Shown: piece by piece, positions 56,571 to 64,000 of the stretch
Numbering within the stretch: the stretch's first letter is position 1
Layout: each line of letters opens with the position of its first letter
Source: Methylotenera sp.
Lineage (GTDB): Bacteria > Pseudomonadota > Gammaproteobacteria > Burkholderiales > Methylophilaceae
Length of the DNA: 64,000 bases
NCBI GenBank assembly: GCA_030652995.1
Contig: JAUSAG010000040.1
Location: 1 to 64,000 of the forward strand
Direction of reading: 5' to 3'
The notes under the pieces: generated by a model
Seen by the model: the letters and a program-made list of their open reading frames with translations, nothing else
Databases searched by the model: none
What the model was told of the DNA's origin: nothing
Translations under genes and position numbers: made by a program

Positions 56571-58007
56571 GTGCCTAATCAGAAACAAAAGTCGAAAAAA
56601 GTCATTCCTATTATCAGTGACACTTCAACCGTAAAATCGGTATCACTCTACGAAGCGCATCAAAAAATATACCCTCGCAACATCTCTGGTTTTTACAAAA
56701 ACTGGCGCTGGGCCATGATTTGGATGACACAAATTGTGTTCTATGGTGTGCCATGGCTACAATGGGGCGAGCGCCAAGCTGTATTACTCGACATCAGCAC
56801 GCATCGATTCTATATTTTCGGCTTGGTGCTTTATCCGCAGGATTTAATTTATCTTGTCATCATTTTAATTATCGCAGCATTAGCTCTTTTCTTGTTCACT
56901 GCAGTTGCGGGCAGGCTCTGGTGCGGCTTCACCTGCCCACAATCAGTTTATACAGAAATATTTTTATGGATTGAACGCAAAATTGAGGGCGACCGCGCCG
57001 CGCGTATGCGTTTAGATAACATGAAATTTGGGTTAAAAAAGTTCTACAAAAAATGGCTTAAACATTTGGCCTGGATTAGCTTCTCAATGTTGACTGGCTT
57101 TACTTTCTTAGGTTACTTCACCCCGATTCGCGACCTCATTCACAATATTTCACTATTAAATTTAAGCCCATGGGAAACTTTCTGGATCTGCTTTTATGGG
57201 TTTGCCACCTATGGCAATGCAGGCTTTTTGCGTGAGCAAATCTGCAAACACATGTGTCCGTATGCGCGCTTTCAAAGTGCTATGTTTGATAACGACACCC
57301 TCATCGTTACTTATGATGAAGAGCGTGGGGAGCCTCGCAGTGGACGCTCACGTAAAGTCGATGCCAAACAATCAGGGTTAGGTGACTGCATTGATTGTAG
57401 CTTTTGTGTACAAGTCTGCCCAACAGGCATTGATATTCGTAACGGTTTGCAGTACGAATGCATTAGTTGCGGGTTATGCGTGGATGCCTGCAACAGCATA
57501 ATGGATAAAATGGAATACCCGCGTGGATTAATCCGTTTTTCAACGCAAAACGCCCTAACCCAGCACTGGACGCAACATCAAGTGATCAGAAAGATATTAC
57601 GTCCGCGTGTCCTTATTTATAGTGGGTTATTATTATTCATGAGTGCTGGTCTTGTATACTCACTGGCTACCCAGGTAGCATTCAAGGTTGATGTTATTCG
57701 TGATCGCGGCGTGATGTCCCGCTTAATCGCTGGTGGTAAAGTTGAAAACGTATATCGACTGCAAATTACCAATGCCACAGAGAAACAGGAAACCTATCGT
57801 ATTTCGATAGAAGGCATTAAAGGCTTATCCATAGCATCGGATAAGGAGTTTACCGTGAACCCTGCTGAGTCTAGAATGGTTGCAGTGAGCCTGCAAATTG
57901 AAGACGGCTCAATCAAGAGTGGCTCACATCCCATTGAGTTTGAAATTGAGGCTGCCAGCACCAATGCAGAGATCTCTGAGAAATCAATTTTTTATATGTC
58001 ACGCTAA
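56571..58007 (+). CDS. ccoG: CcoG (FixG) ferredoxin-like oxidase accessory protein
   Basis: A 478-residue membrane iron-sulphur protein with about five helices, LWCGFTCPQSVYTEIFLWIER, two 4Fe-4S motifs (CIDCSFCVQVCPTG and CISCGLCVDACNS) and a C-terminal Ig-like domain. It is linked to copper reduction for cbb3 assembly. GTG 56571 with AAGG upstream is preferred over TTG 56529. Confidence 0.93.
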   Translation: MPNQKQKSKKVIPIISDTSTVKSVSLYEAHQKIYPRNISGFYKNWRWAMIWMTQIVFYGVPWLQWGERQAVLLDISTHRFYIFGLVLYPQDLIYLVIILIIAALALFLFTAVAGRLWCGFTCPQSVYTEIFLWIERKIEGDRAARMRLDNMKFGLKKFYKKWLKHLAWISFSMLTGFTFLGYFTPIRDLIHNISLLNLSPWETFWICFYGFATYGNAGFLREQICKHMCPYARFQSAMFDNDTLIVTYDEERGEPRSGRSRKVDAKQSGLGDCIDCSFCVQVCPTGIDIRNGLQYECISCGLCVDACNSIMDKMEYPRGLIRFSTQNALTQHWTQHQVIRKILRPRVLIYSGLLLFMSAGLVYSLATQVAFKVDVIRDRGVMSRLIAGGKVENVYRLQITNATEKQETYRISIEGIKGLSIASDKEFTVNPAESRMVAVSLQIEDGSIKSGSHPIEFEIEAASTNAEISEKSIFYMSR

Positions 58008-58017
58008 AGGTTAAATC

Positions 58018-58278
58018 ATGGCAAACAATCAAGCCCCCAATCAAAAACCTAAGTGGTGGAAATCTGGCTACGCATGGCTAGTTTTTACTGGTCCTGCAGT
58101 AGTCGTTGTTGCCAGCTTAACCACTGTATACATTGCTGTAAACGGTCAAGACCCAGTACTAGCCCATGAAGAAAATTCAGGCAATTACACCAAGTCATTG
58201 ACGGTGGATCAAAAAAACTCACTGGAACCTGCCGGGCGCGCACGTAATCATGCGGCCACGGGTGTGAATAAACAATAA
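58018..58278 (+). CDS. short CcoH/FixH-like membrane protein
   Basis: An 86-residue protein with one membrane helix (YAWLVFTGPAVVVVASLTTVYIA) and a short periplasmic tail. Position after ccoG and the PKWWKSGYAWLVFTGP start match the anchor of FixH-like proteins, but the usual periplasmic domain (about 100 residues) is missing. It may be a short natural version. Confidence 0.65.
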   Translation: MANNQAPNQKPKWWKSGYAWLVFTGPAVVVVASLTTVYIAVNGQDPVLAHEENSGNYTKSLTVDQKNSLEPAGRARNHAATGVNKQ

Positions 58279-58280
58279 AC

Positions 58281-58940
58281 ATGCAATCTGCGCTCACCTA
58301 CAGTGCCCTTATCATGGGCTTGGCTGGCGGCCCTCACTGCGTAGCTATGTGCGGTGCGGCTTGCACAGCATTAACGCAATCACCCCAGCAACCTTACGGC
58401 ATCTACCTTTATCACCTAGGGCGCCTGTGTGGCTATGCCACGCTGGGAGCAATTGCTACTTTCGCCATACAAAGCATTGCCTGGGTTTCAAGTTACAGTG
58501 CAGTGCTACACCCGCTTTGGACATTTTTTCATGTGTTAATCTTTTTCTGGGGTATTTTGCTACTAGTTTTAGCCCGCCAACCGATTTGGGTTGACCGCGC
58601 CGGGCGCAACATTTGGGGGCATGTAAAAAAACTCAGCGTAAAGCAAGGTGGCCACTTTTATATCGGCATGTTATGGGCGCTAATGCCATGCGGTTTGTTA
58701 TATTCCGCGTTGATTATTGCATCATTTAATGGCAACCCACTTGATGGCGCCATCAGCATGGCTGCTTTTGCAGTGGGTTCCAGCGCCTCTTTATTCTTAG
58801 CGCCTTGGCTATGGCTTAAACTCAAAACAAAAGCAGTAGAACCCTACGGCATGCGCTTAGCAGGCTTACTACTCAGTGGCGCTAGCGCATGGGCAATTTG
58901 GATGGATCTAACGCATAACACTAAAGTGTGGTGCAATTAG
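58281..58940 (+). CDS. TauE/SafE-family membrane protein (cbb3-associated)
   Basis: A 219-residue, six-helix protein with the conserved N-terminal GLAGGPHCVAMCGAAC and MLWALMPCGLLYSALIIAS. Members next to ccoGHIS genes are implicated in copper handling for oxidase assembly. It starts two bases after the previous stop and ends nine bases from a converging gene. Confidence 0.82.
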   Translation: MQSALTYSALIMGLAGGPHCVAMCGAACTALTQSPQQPYGIYLYHLGRLCGYATLGAIATFAIQSIAWVSSYSAVLHPLWTFFHVLIFFWGILLLVLARQPIWVDRAGRNIWGHVKKLSVKQGGHFYIGMLWALMPCGLLYSALIIASFNGNPLDGAISMAAFAVGSSASLFLAPWLWLKLKTKAVEPYGMRLAGLLLSGASAWAIWMDLTHNTKVWCN

Positions 58941-58949
58941 TCAGTCTTT

Positions 58950-59630
58950 TTACCAAATGAATAATGGCACAAATCCCGTTGCATCATCCCAAATTAAATA
59001 TGGCTTTTGTTCTTTAACAACTAACTGTAAATTACTCAGTTTACTTAGTGCTCTGTTGCCAGAGATCTTTGCAACTAACTTAGCCTCTTGCCAAGTACGA
59101 CCTTCATCATCAGAGAACACCGCAAATAAGCTCGCATCTTCCTCATCAGGCGCTTGCCAAACAATCCATACATGATGCTCCCAACTAAGAATCACCGGCG
59201 GTCCTGCTAACTGAGCATTTTTGCTAAGCTTTTTGGTGGGAGAAGATACCCATGCCTCACCATCCATACGTGCATAGCTCAGAGTAGAGCTACCCGCTAC
59301 AACCCAAGCCAAATGCCAACCCCAATCGCCACCACGCGCTAATGCCAAAGACTGATAGTGACAGTTAGATGTTGCAGATCCTCCAAAAGTCACTCGCCTG
59401 ATGTCTAAAGGCGAGCCCTCATGAGGCAAAGCCATGGCTAGATCATACACACCACCATCAAACAATTGTTGCCATAATACTGCGACAACTACATTTCCAT
59501 CTTGAGCTTGGGCAATCGAGCACAACGAGGTTGGCTGCGAGTAAACTGACTCACCTGCCATGGCATTACTTGTAAATAATAACGCACAGAGCAAAGTGCT
59601 ATATGCAAATGGTTGGCGTATCGTCATCAT
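58950..59630 (-). CDS. secreted BNR/Asp-box protein (sialidase-like fold)
   Basis: A 226-residue protein with signal peptide (ending TSNAMA) and one Asp-box (SDDEGRTW), indicating a small beta-propeller-like fold. The catalytic residues of sialidases are not evident. It is the last gene of the TonB cassette and is related in style to the lipoprotein at 61550. The function is unknown. Confidence 0.7.
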   Translation of the reverse strand: MMTIRQPFAYSTLLCALLFTSNAMAGESVYSQPTSLCSIAQAQDGNVVVAVLWQQLFDGGVYDLAMALPHEGSPLDIRRVTFGGSATSNCHYQSLALARGGDWGWHLAWVVAGSSTLSYARMDGEAWVSSPTKKLSKNAQLAGPPVILSWEHHVWIVWQAPDEEDASLFAVFSDDEGRTWQEAKLVAKISGNRALSKLSNLQLVVKEQKPYLIWDDATGFVPLFIW

Positions 59631-59708
59631 AGTAGTTACAGAACCAATAGCGAATATATCGAAATTAAATAATTGCCGAAGTCAATCAACCTACGTACGC
59701 CACTAAGT

Positions 59709-60125
59709 TTAGTTACTCGCTGGCTCCGTCACAAACCCAATACGCACCAATCCAGTTTTTGCAGCCTCCGACATCACCTGCGCCACTTTTTCGTAATGCA
59801 CTAATCTATCTGCCCGAATATGTAGTTCTGGCTGTGGGTCTTTTTTAGCTTCCAGTGCAAAACGTGTAGCCAAGGCTTCTTTTGGTATAAACTCACCATT
59901 CCAATATAGGCTGCCATCTTCACGAACTGCAAACTCAATGTGTTCAGGCTTGGTAATATTGGGGTTACTTGAAGCTTTAGGTAAATCAATTTTGACAGAA
60001 TGCGTAAGCAATGGCGCGGTAATGATAAATATCACTAACAGCACCAGCATGACATCTACCAATGGCACCACGTTAATTTCTGCCTTCACATGATGTTGCT
60101 GTGGATTAAAGCTGCCGAAACTCAT
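59709..60125 (-). CDS. exbD: ExbD, TonB-system energy transducer
   Basis: A 138-residue protein with one membrane helix containing the conserved Asp (VPLVDVMLVLLVIFIITAPLL) and a periplasmic domain. It works with ExbB to energise TonB. Its ATG overlaps the exbB stop by four bases. Confidence 0.93.
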   Translation of the reverse strand: MSFGSFNPQQHHVKAEINVVPLVDVMLVLLVIFIITAPLLTHSVKIDLPKASSNPNITKPEHIEFAVREDGSLYWNGEFIPKEALATRFALEAKKDPQPELHIRADRLVHYEKVAQVMSEAAKTGLVRIGFVTEPASN

Positions 60126-60835
60126 GACGCACTTCCAGACGTTTTATTAGATTCATCAGGGGCATTACCCACCGTCAACAGTACAAACAAATCATGCGCA
60201 AAGGCATCAAGTTTAGCCAGCCACATACGGTTACGACGATTAAAAGCGTTATATGCAAACACTGCAGGAATCGCCACAGCCAAACCGATTGCAGTCATAA
60301 TCAGTGCCTCACCTACTGGGCCCGCCACCTTATCTAGCGTGCCTTGACCTGAAATTCCAATATTTACCAACGCATGATAAATTGCCCATACCGTGCCAAA
60401 CAAGCCAATATAAGGCGAGGCAGATCCTGCTGACGCAAGTACAGTTAAACCATTCTCACAGCGTGCAGATTCTTGATCGATGCCATTGCGAATAGCACGT
60501 GTCATAAACTCGGATATACCGCCAACTGCCACTAGTTTTTGCACGTCATATCCACTGGCATGACGGGTTGCCGCCAAACCTTCTGCCGCGAGTATTGCAA
60601 AAGCATTATCCGGCTTATTTTTCTTCAAGCCTGTATTTAAGTCATCAATAGAAGGATGTTGCCAAAGTTTATCCAGAAATACCTTAGCGCGCCTTGCTTC
60701 TAGCCAATTAGCCAGACCTTTGGTAAAAATCAAATACCAAGTGGCTATTGAAAGAATCAGCAAAAAAACTAATACCACTTTTCCTACCGTATCAATCTGC
60801 GCAACAAAATGCGTAACACCTAAATCATGTGACAT
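60122..60835 (-). CDS. exbB: ExbB, TonB-system proton channel
   Basis: A 237-residue MotA/TolQ/ExbB protein with three helices and the conserved SASPYIGLFGTVWAIYHALV and GPVGEALIMTAIGLAVAIPAVFAYN regions. It lies 22 bases after tonB. Confidence 0.93.
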   Translation of the reverse strand: MSHDLGVTHFVAQIDTVGKVVLVFLLILSIATWYLIFTKGLANWLEARRAKVFLDKLWQHPSIDDLNTGLKKNKPDNAFAILAAEGLAATRHASGYDVQKLVAVGGISEFMTRAIRNGIDQESARCENGLTVLASAGSASPYIGLFGTVWAIYHALVNIGISGQGTLDKVAGPVGEALIMTAIGLAVAIPAVFAYNAFNRRNRMWLAKLDAFAHDLFVLLTVGNAPDESNKTSGSAS

Positions 60836-60857
60836 TTAAACCACCTCTAAAGTTACA

Positions 60858-61538
60858 TCAATTTAAAATAAAATCAAATGGTTGCATCGCAATTGCGCGT
60901 ACCGCTTTGCCATTGCGCATGGCTGCATCACACTGCCAAGTTTTAACTGCAGCTAACCCTGCCTCATCAAGCCGCTTATGACCAGAACTCTCCTTAATTT
61001 TTACGGTAGTAATCTGGCCTGTTTCATCCAATTCTACACGCAACACCACTCGCCCATGTTCACCAGTGCGGCGTGATGCAGCAGGGTAATTTGGCGGCGT
61101 GCGTTGCGGGCAAGCCAGTGATAACTCTGAAGATAACATAACGGCACCAGTTGGTTTAACTGGCGCCTCAGTTACAGGTTCTGCCGCAGGCGGAGCCTCA
61201 ATCACAGGTTCTGACGGAGGTGCTGGCGCCACATGGTCTGTCACCTGCGTGACTGGTGTTTCCGCCACTAACACTGGAACTGTTTCTGGACGCAGAATTG
61301 GCTTCTCTTTAACCAACGTTACTTTTTTCGGTGGCGGCGGTTTGGGTGGCTCTGGCGGAGGAGGTTCTTCTTTTTTAAGCGGTGGATTGATTAAGTTAAC
61401 AAACAAAGTCACCGCCTCTTGCGGCTGCGGAATGAGCTTGTAGCTCATGGCTGCGTATAACAACGCACCGTGAAGTGCAATTACAAGAAACAAACCAGCC
61501 AGTTTGTCTAAACCTATTCGATCTAAAATATTACCCAT
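60858..61538 (-). CDS. tonB: TonB protein
   Basis: A 226-residue protein: an N-terminal membrane helix, a proline-rich stretch (KKEEPPPPEPPKPPPPKK), and a C-terminal TonB domain (PPNYPAASRRTGEHGRVVLRV). It transfers energy to outer-membrane receptors and probably serves the receptor in this cassette. Confidence 0.93.
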   Translation of the reverse strand: MGNILDRIGLDKLAGLFLVIALHGALLYAAMSYKLIPQPQEAVTLFVNLINPPLKKEEPPPPEPPKPPPPKKVTLVKEKPILRPETVPVLVAETPVTQVTDHVAPAPPSEPVIEAPPAAEPVTEAPVKPTGAVMLSSELSLACPQRTPPNYPAASRRTGEHGRVVLRVELDETGQITTVKIKESSGHKRLDEAGLAAVKTWQCDAAMRNGKAVRAIAMQPFDFILN

Positions 61539-61549
61539 TCAAATTATAT

Positions 61550-62902
61550 TCAGTGAGGTCGTTCACAAATGGTTGGAATAAAAGGTAGAGTGCTTTGTGC
61601 AAAAAAAATAGGTTTTAAAACAGCTGTTGATTGTAAACTATTCCAGTCAACTAATGCTGTACGTACGCCATGCGTTGGTGCAACGTCAGTCCAAGCCAAC
61701 ACAAGACCTTTATCAGTTGAAATCATCTGGGGCACGCCAGTATCACGCCCTGGGCTTATATCAATTACACGCTTTATAACACCGAGCGACCCATCTACAT
61801 CAATTTTACGAAGCGCCAAACTGGATTTTTTTGTGACAGCATCTGCTACAGTCATCCATGAAATAGCTACTGTCTTACCATCTTGCCAGACTAGGCCAAT
61901 TCTACCAAGCGGAGCAACATCATCAACTTCAATCGGCTTTCCAAAACTTTTTCCACCATCATTAGAAAAAGCAACACGTACACGAGGCCTATCTCCCTCA
62001 GCACTGAACCAAGCAGCTACAACTTGCATGCCGCGTGCTGCAATTGCAGGCCCGTTGACTGGGCATCCCTCAATTTTCCAGCCTTCTGCACCTAAAGGCA
62101 TGGGTGATGACCATTTGCCATTTTGCAAAAGTGAAACACGATTATCACGAATTTCTGCATCTGTACGTCCTCTCCATGCAACTACAGGGCCTGCAGATGT
62201 CACCGTCACAGATGTCCAGCAGCAAGTACAAGTGTTATTATCTATAACTTGCTCGTTATCCATACTGCCATCACGGTGTATACGCGTATAACGCAGGTTA
62301 AAATTGCCGGATTTTTCAGGGTGCTTTGCAATGTCTGTTTTTTTGACATAATCACGGCCATCTAGCCAAACAATGCCTGCGTCACCTTCTACAGGAAATA
62401 TTGTTGCAAAACCATGTTCAGCCGCCGTACCATCATTGTGTGGGTGCCCAATCTCTCGCCAAGTTAACCCGGCATCATTTGAAATAGCTAGCGCAATATC
62501 GTAATCAAAAGTTTTGCCCCCCTGTTGTTTAACTAACCAGTGAGCCACCCAAAATTGATTATCAATCGCGACTACTGAAGGATAGTCTGCCCAATTTAAA
62601 AACCAATTTTCACCTTGCGCAACCTCACCTTGTTTAATCCAGCGTCCCTTATGCAATACAGCAAACTTCAACACATGACCTTCATTTTTAGGCTCGACCC
62701 AACTCATTAGCACATCACCATTCGGCAATGTGCGTAAACGTGGCAATCTACTCCCAACGGTTTTGGTGGCTTGGACAGATTGCTGCTTCAATTCAATGCC
62801 GCTGTTAGACTCGTTATTTTTAAACCCGTCGCTACAAGACAAGCCTGCGAAACAAATCAATGTAATAAAAAATTGATTTATCATGTGCTTTGGAACGCTC
62901 AT
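61550..62902 (-). CDS. BNR/Asp-box lipoprotein with a Cys cluster
   Basis: A 450-residue protein with a lipobox-like GLSC (signal from MINQFFITLICFAGLSC) and repeated Asp-boxes (SNDAGLTW, SNDGGKSF), giving a six-bladed sialidase-like propeller. A central NTCTCCWTS motif and a later EGCPVNGP are unusual and could bind metal. The ATG overlaps the receptor stop (ATGA), so it probably functions with the TonB receptor. No substrate is known. Confidence 0.75.
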   Translation of the reverse strand: MSVPKHMINQFFITLICFAGLSCSDGFKNNESNSGIELKQQSVQATKTVGSRLPRLRTLPNGDVLMSWVEPKNEGHVLKFAVLHKGRWIKQGEVAQGENWFLNWADYPSVVAIDNQFWVAHWLVKQQGGKTFDYDIALAISNDAGLTWREIGHPHNDGTAAEHGFATIFPVEGDAGIVWLDGRDYVKKTDIAKHPEKSGNFNLRYTRIHRDGSMDNEQVIDNNTCTCCWTSVTVTSAGPVVAWRGRTDAEIRDNRVSLLQNGKWSSPMPLGAEGWKIEGCPVNGPAIAARGMQVVAAWFSAEGDRPRVRVAFSNDGGKSFGKPIEVDDVAPLGRIGLVWQDGKTVAISWMTVADAVTKKSSLALRKIDVDGSLGVIKRVIDISPGRDTGVPQMISTDKGLVLAWTDVAPTHGVRTALVDWNSLQSTAVLKPIFFAQSTLPFIPTICERPH

Positions 62903-64000
62903 TTAAACTTGGCGTTCCACGAGATCTCCGCCGTACGTGGCTCACCCAGCATAAACTGATTGGCACTATTGTAAGATCTATCAGCATAAAGCTTATCGGT
63001 TAAATTTCGTACAGACAACATTAACTCACCTTTACCAAGTTTATAGCCAAGTAATGCATCAAAAGTAGTATAGCTATCCATAAATTTAGTAGGCGTGTTC
63101 GCATTATCACCGCTGCGTTCATCTACAAAATGTGAAGCAAGACTAATTCGCCAATCACTATTTGGACGATAAGTAAGCCAAATATTAGCAGTTTTTTCTG
63201 GCACATCTGGTGGCAAATTGCCTGCACGTGAAACCGAAACCGCTGAAAGACCTACACCTACTTGTTCATAAAACTTATCAAACTCAGCTTTCAGTACAGA
63301 AACATTGCCCTCAATAGTCCATTTTTCTGTAGGGCGTAACGCACCAGAAAACTCAATACCACGAGAACTTTGTTCACCAATTTGAATGCTTTGCGCAGGA
63401 TTATTTGGGTCACGTGTCAACACATCAGTACGGTTAATATCAAACAAGGCAACGGTTACCTCTCCCAAACCATTTGGCAGACTGCCTTTTAAGCCAATTT
63501 CTTTCTGCTTAGCGCGACCTAACCTAAAGTTCTTTTGTGCAAAAGTCAGCGTTACTAACTGTGAGGCTGGTTCTAGCGCGTTTGCCCATTGACCATACAC
63601 GCTTAAGCTGGGCAAAATATCGTATACCGCGCCTACGCGATATGAGTTACCTGAGAAACCTTGATTGAACGATGAGGGGTTTGTTGAACTTGCTGTACGT
63701 AGATTATCTGAGTCTAAATCAATCTTATCGTGCCTTGCTGAAAGTGATAATTTAAGTTTCTCGGTTAAATTCAAATAATCTTCAAGAAAAAAGGCTTTTT
63801 GTACGATTTCAGTTTTTCTGAAGGGCAGATAAGGTGCAGTAGTTTTAAATATACCTGATACTGGATTAACAAAATCCACTATATCTTCAGCTCCTAACGG
63901 TGAATTACTGGTACGTTTGTGATTGTTCCGTGCAATATCAAAGCCTGCTAGCACCCTATTTCGCATACTTCCCAATTGATGGTCTAAACTAAACTCGGTT
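62899..64000 (-). CDS. TonB-dependent receptor, C-terminal part (5' end outside window)
   Basis: At least 366 residues of a beta-barrel receptor are visible, reading to the window edge with no stop. Conserved barrel pieces include RVGAVYDILPSLSVYGQWANALEPA, QKEIGLKGSLPNGLGEV, GIEFSGALRPTEKWTIEGNVS and a terminal EISWNAKFK. The plug lies beyond 64000. It is the first visible gene of the cassette with the BNR lipoprotein, tonB, exbB and exbD. Confidence 0.9.
   Translation of the reverse strand, partial: TEFSLDHQLGSMRNRVLAGFDIARNNHKRTSNSPLGAEDIVDFVNPVSGIFKTTAPYLPFRKTEIVQKAFFLEDYLNLTEKLKLSLSARHDKIDLDSDNLRTASSTNPSSFNQGFSGNSYRVGAVYDILPSLSVYGQWANALEPASQLVTLTFAQKNFRLGRAKQKEIGLKGSLPNGLGEVTVALFDINRTDVLTRDPNNPAQSIQIGEQSSRGIEFSGALRPTEKWTIEGNVSVLKAEFDKFYEQVGVGLSAVSVSRAGNLPPDVPEKTANIWLTYRPNSDWRISLASHFVDERSGDNANTPTKFMDSYTTFDALLGYKLGKGELMLSVRNLTDKLYADRSYNSANQFMLGEPRTAEISWNAKFK

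Noticed and set aside
61569-62291. 240-codon plus-strand open frame
   Set aside because: Antisense to the BNR lipoprotein gene, whose Asp-boxes and lipobox show it to be the real gene.

Overview
The window looks like chromosome from a methylotrophic betaproteobacterium of the Methylophilaceae type (Methylotenera or Methylophilus-like). The basis is a lanthanide-type methanol dehydrogenase gene (xoxF) with its cytochrome and binding-protein partners, a complete mxaRSACKL accessory operon, moderate-to-low GC, and housekeeping genes of betaproteobacterial type. No mobile element, tRNA, rRNA or CRISPR array was seen.

Region 1 (1-23.4 kb) is a methanol-oxidation island. On the minus strand lie xoxF (7777-9678), a xoxJ-like binding protein fused to ankyrin repeats, a xoxG-like cytochrome c, a YVTN beta-propeller, a DUF1924 cytochrome, three tandem mxaD-like genes and a second beta-propeller. 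A NarX/NarL-type kinase-regulator pair diverges from xoxF. Next come a TonB-dependent receptor, mxaR-S-A-C-K-L, and a second kinase-regulator pair (MoxYX-like) with a Sel1 protein. The main discovery is a short inverted-repeat operator, GGGA-N4-YTCC(C/T). It occurs at least seven times, always in intergenic DNA of this island: upstream of xoxF, both kinases, the TonB receptor, mxaR (twice) and an apparently non-coding stretch. It was not seen in the other intergenic regions. At several copies a -10-like hexamer places the operator near -41, as for a class II activator. One copy drives what looks like a compact ~79-nt small RNA (hairpin, CU-rich linker, terminator with a 9-U tail).

Region 2 (23.4-43.8 kb) is mostly housekeeping: a TPR/GT41 protein, leuS, lptE, holA, proA, nadD, an M48 metallopeptidase, a Fur-box-preceded small lipoprotein, a YjbQ protein, a PAS-GGDEF-EAL protein, an unknown lipoprotein and clpB with a textbook sigma-32 promoter. 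The copper ATPase ccoI and ccoS follow. REP-like inverted repeats lie between some genes.

Region 3 (43.8-58.9 kb) carries respiratory oxidases. It has an aa3/caa3 operon (DUF2244 gene, coxB with fused haem c, coxA, a 33-residue peptide, ctaG, coxC), then SURF1, a Sco-like protein, ctaA and ctaB, then a cbb3 operon (ccoN-O-Q-P, ccoG, a small CcoH-like protein, a TauE/SafE protein). A 28-bp perfect palindrome lies upstream of ccoN.

Region 4 (58.9-64 kb, minus strand) is a TonB uptake cassette: a TonB receptor cut by the window edge, a BNR/Asp-box lipoprotein with a Cys cluster, tonB, exbB, exbD and a second BNR protein. Its substrate is unknown; copper is a guess from its neighbours.
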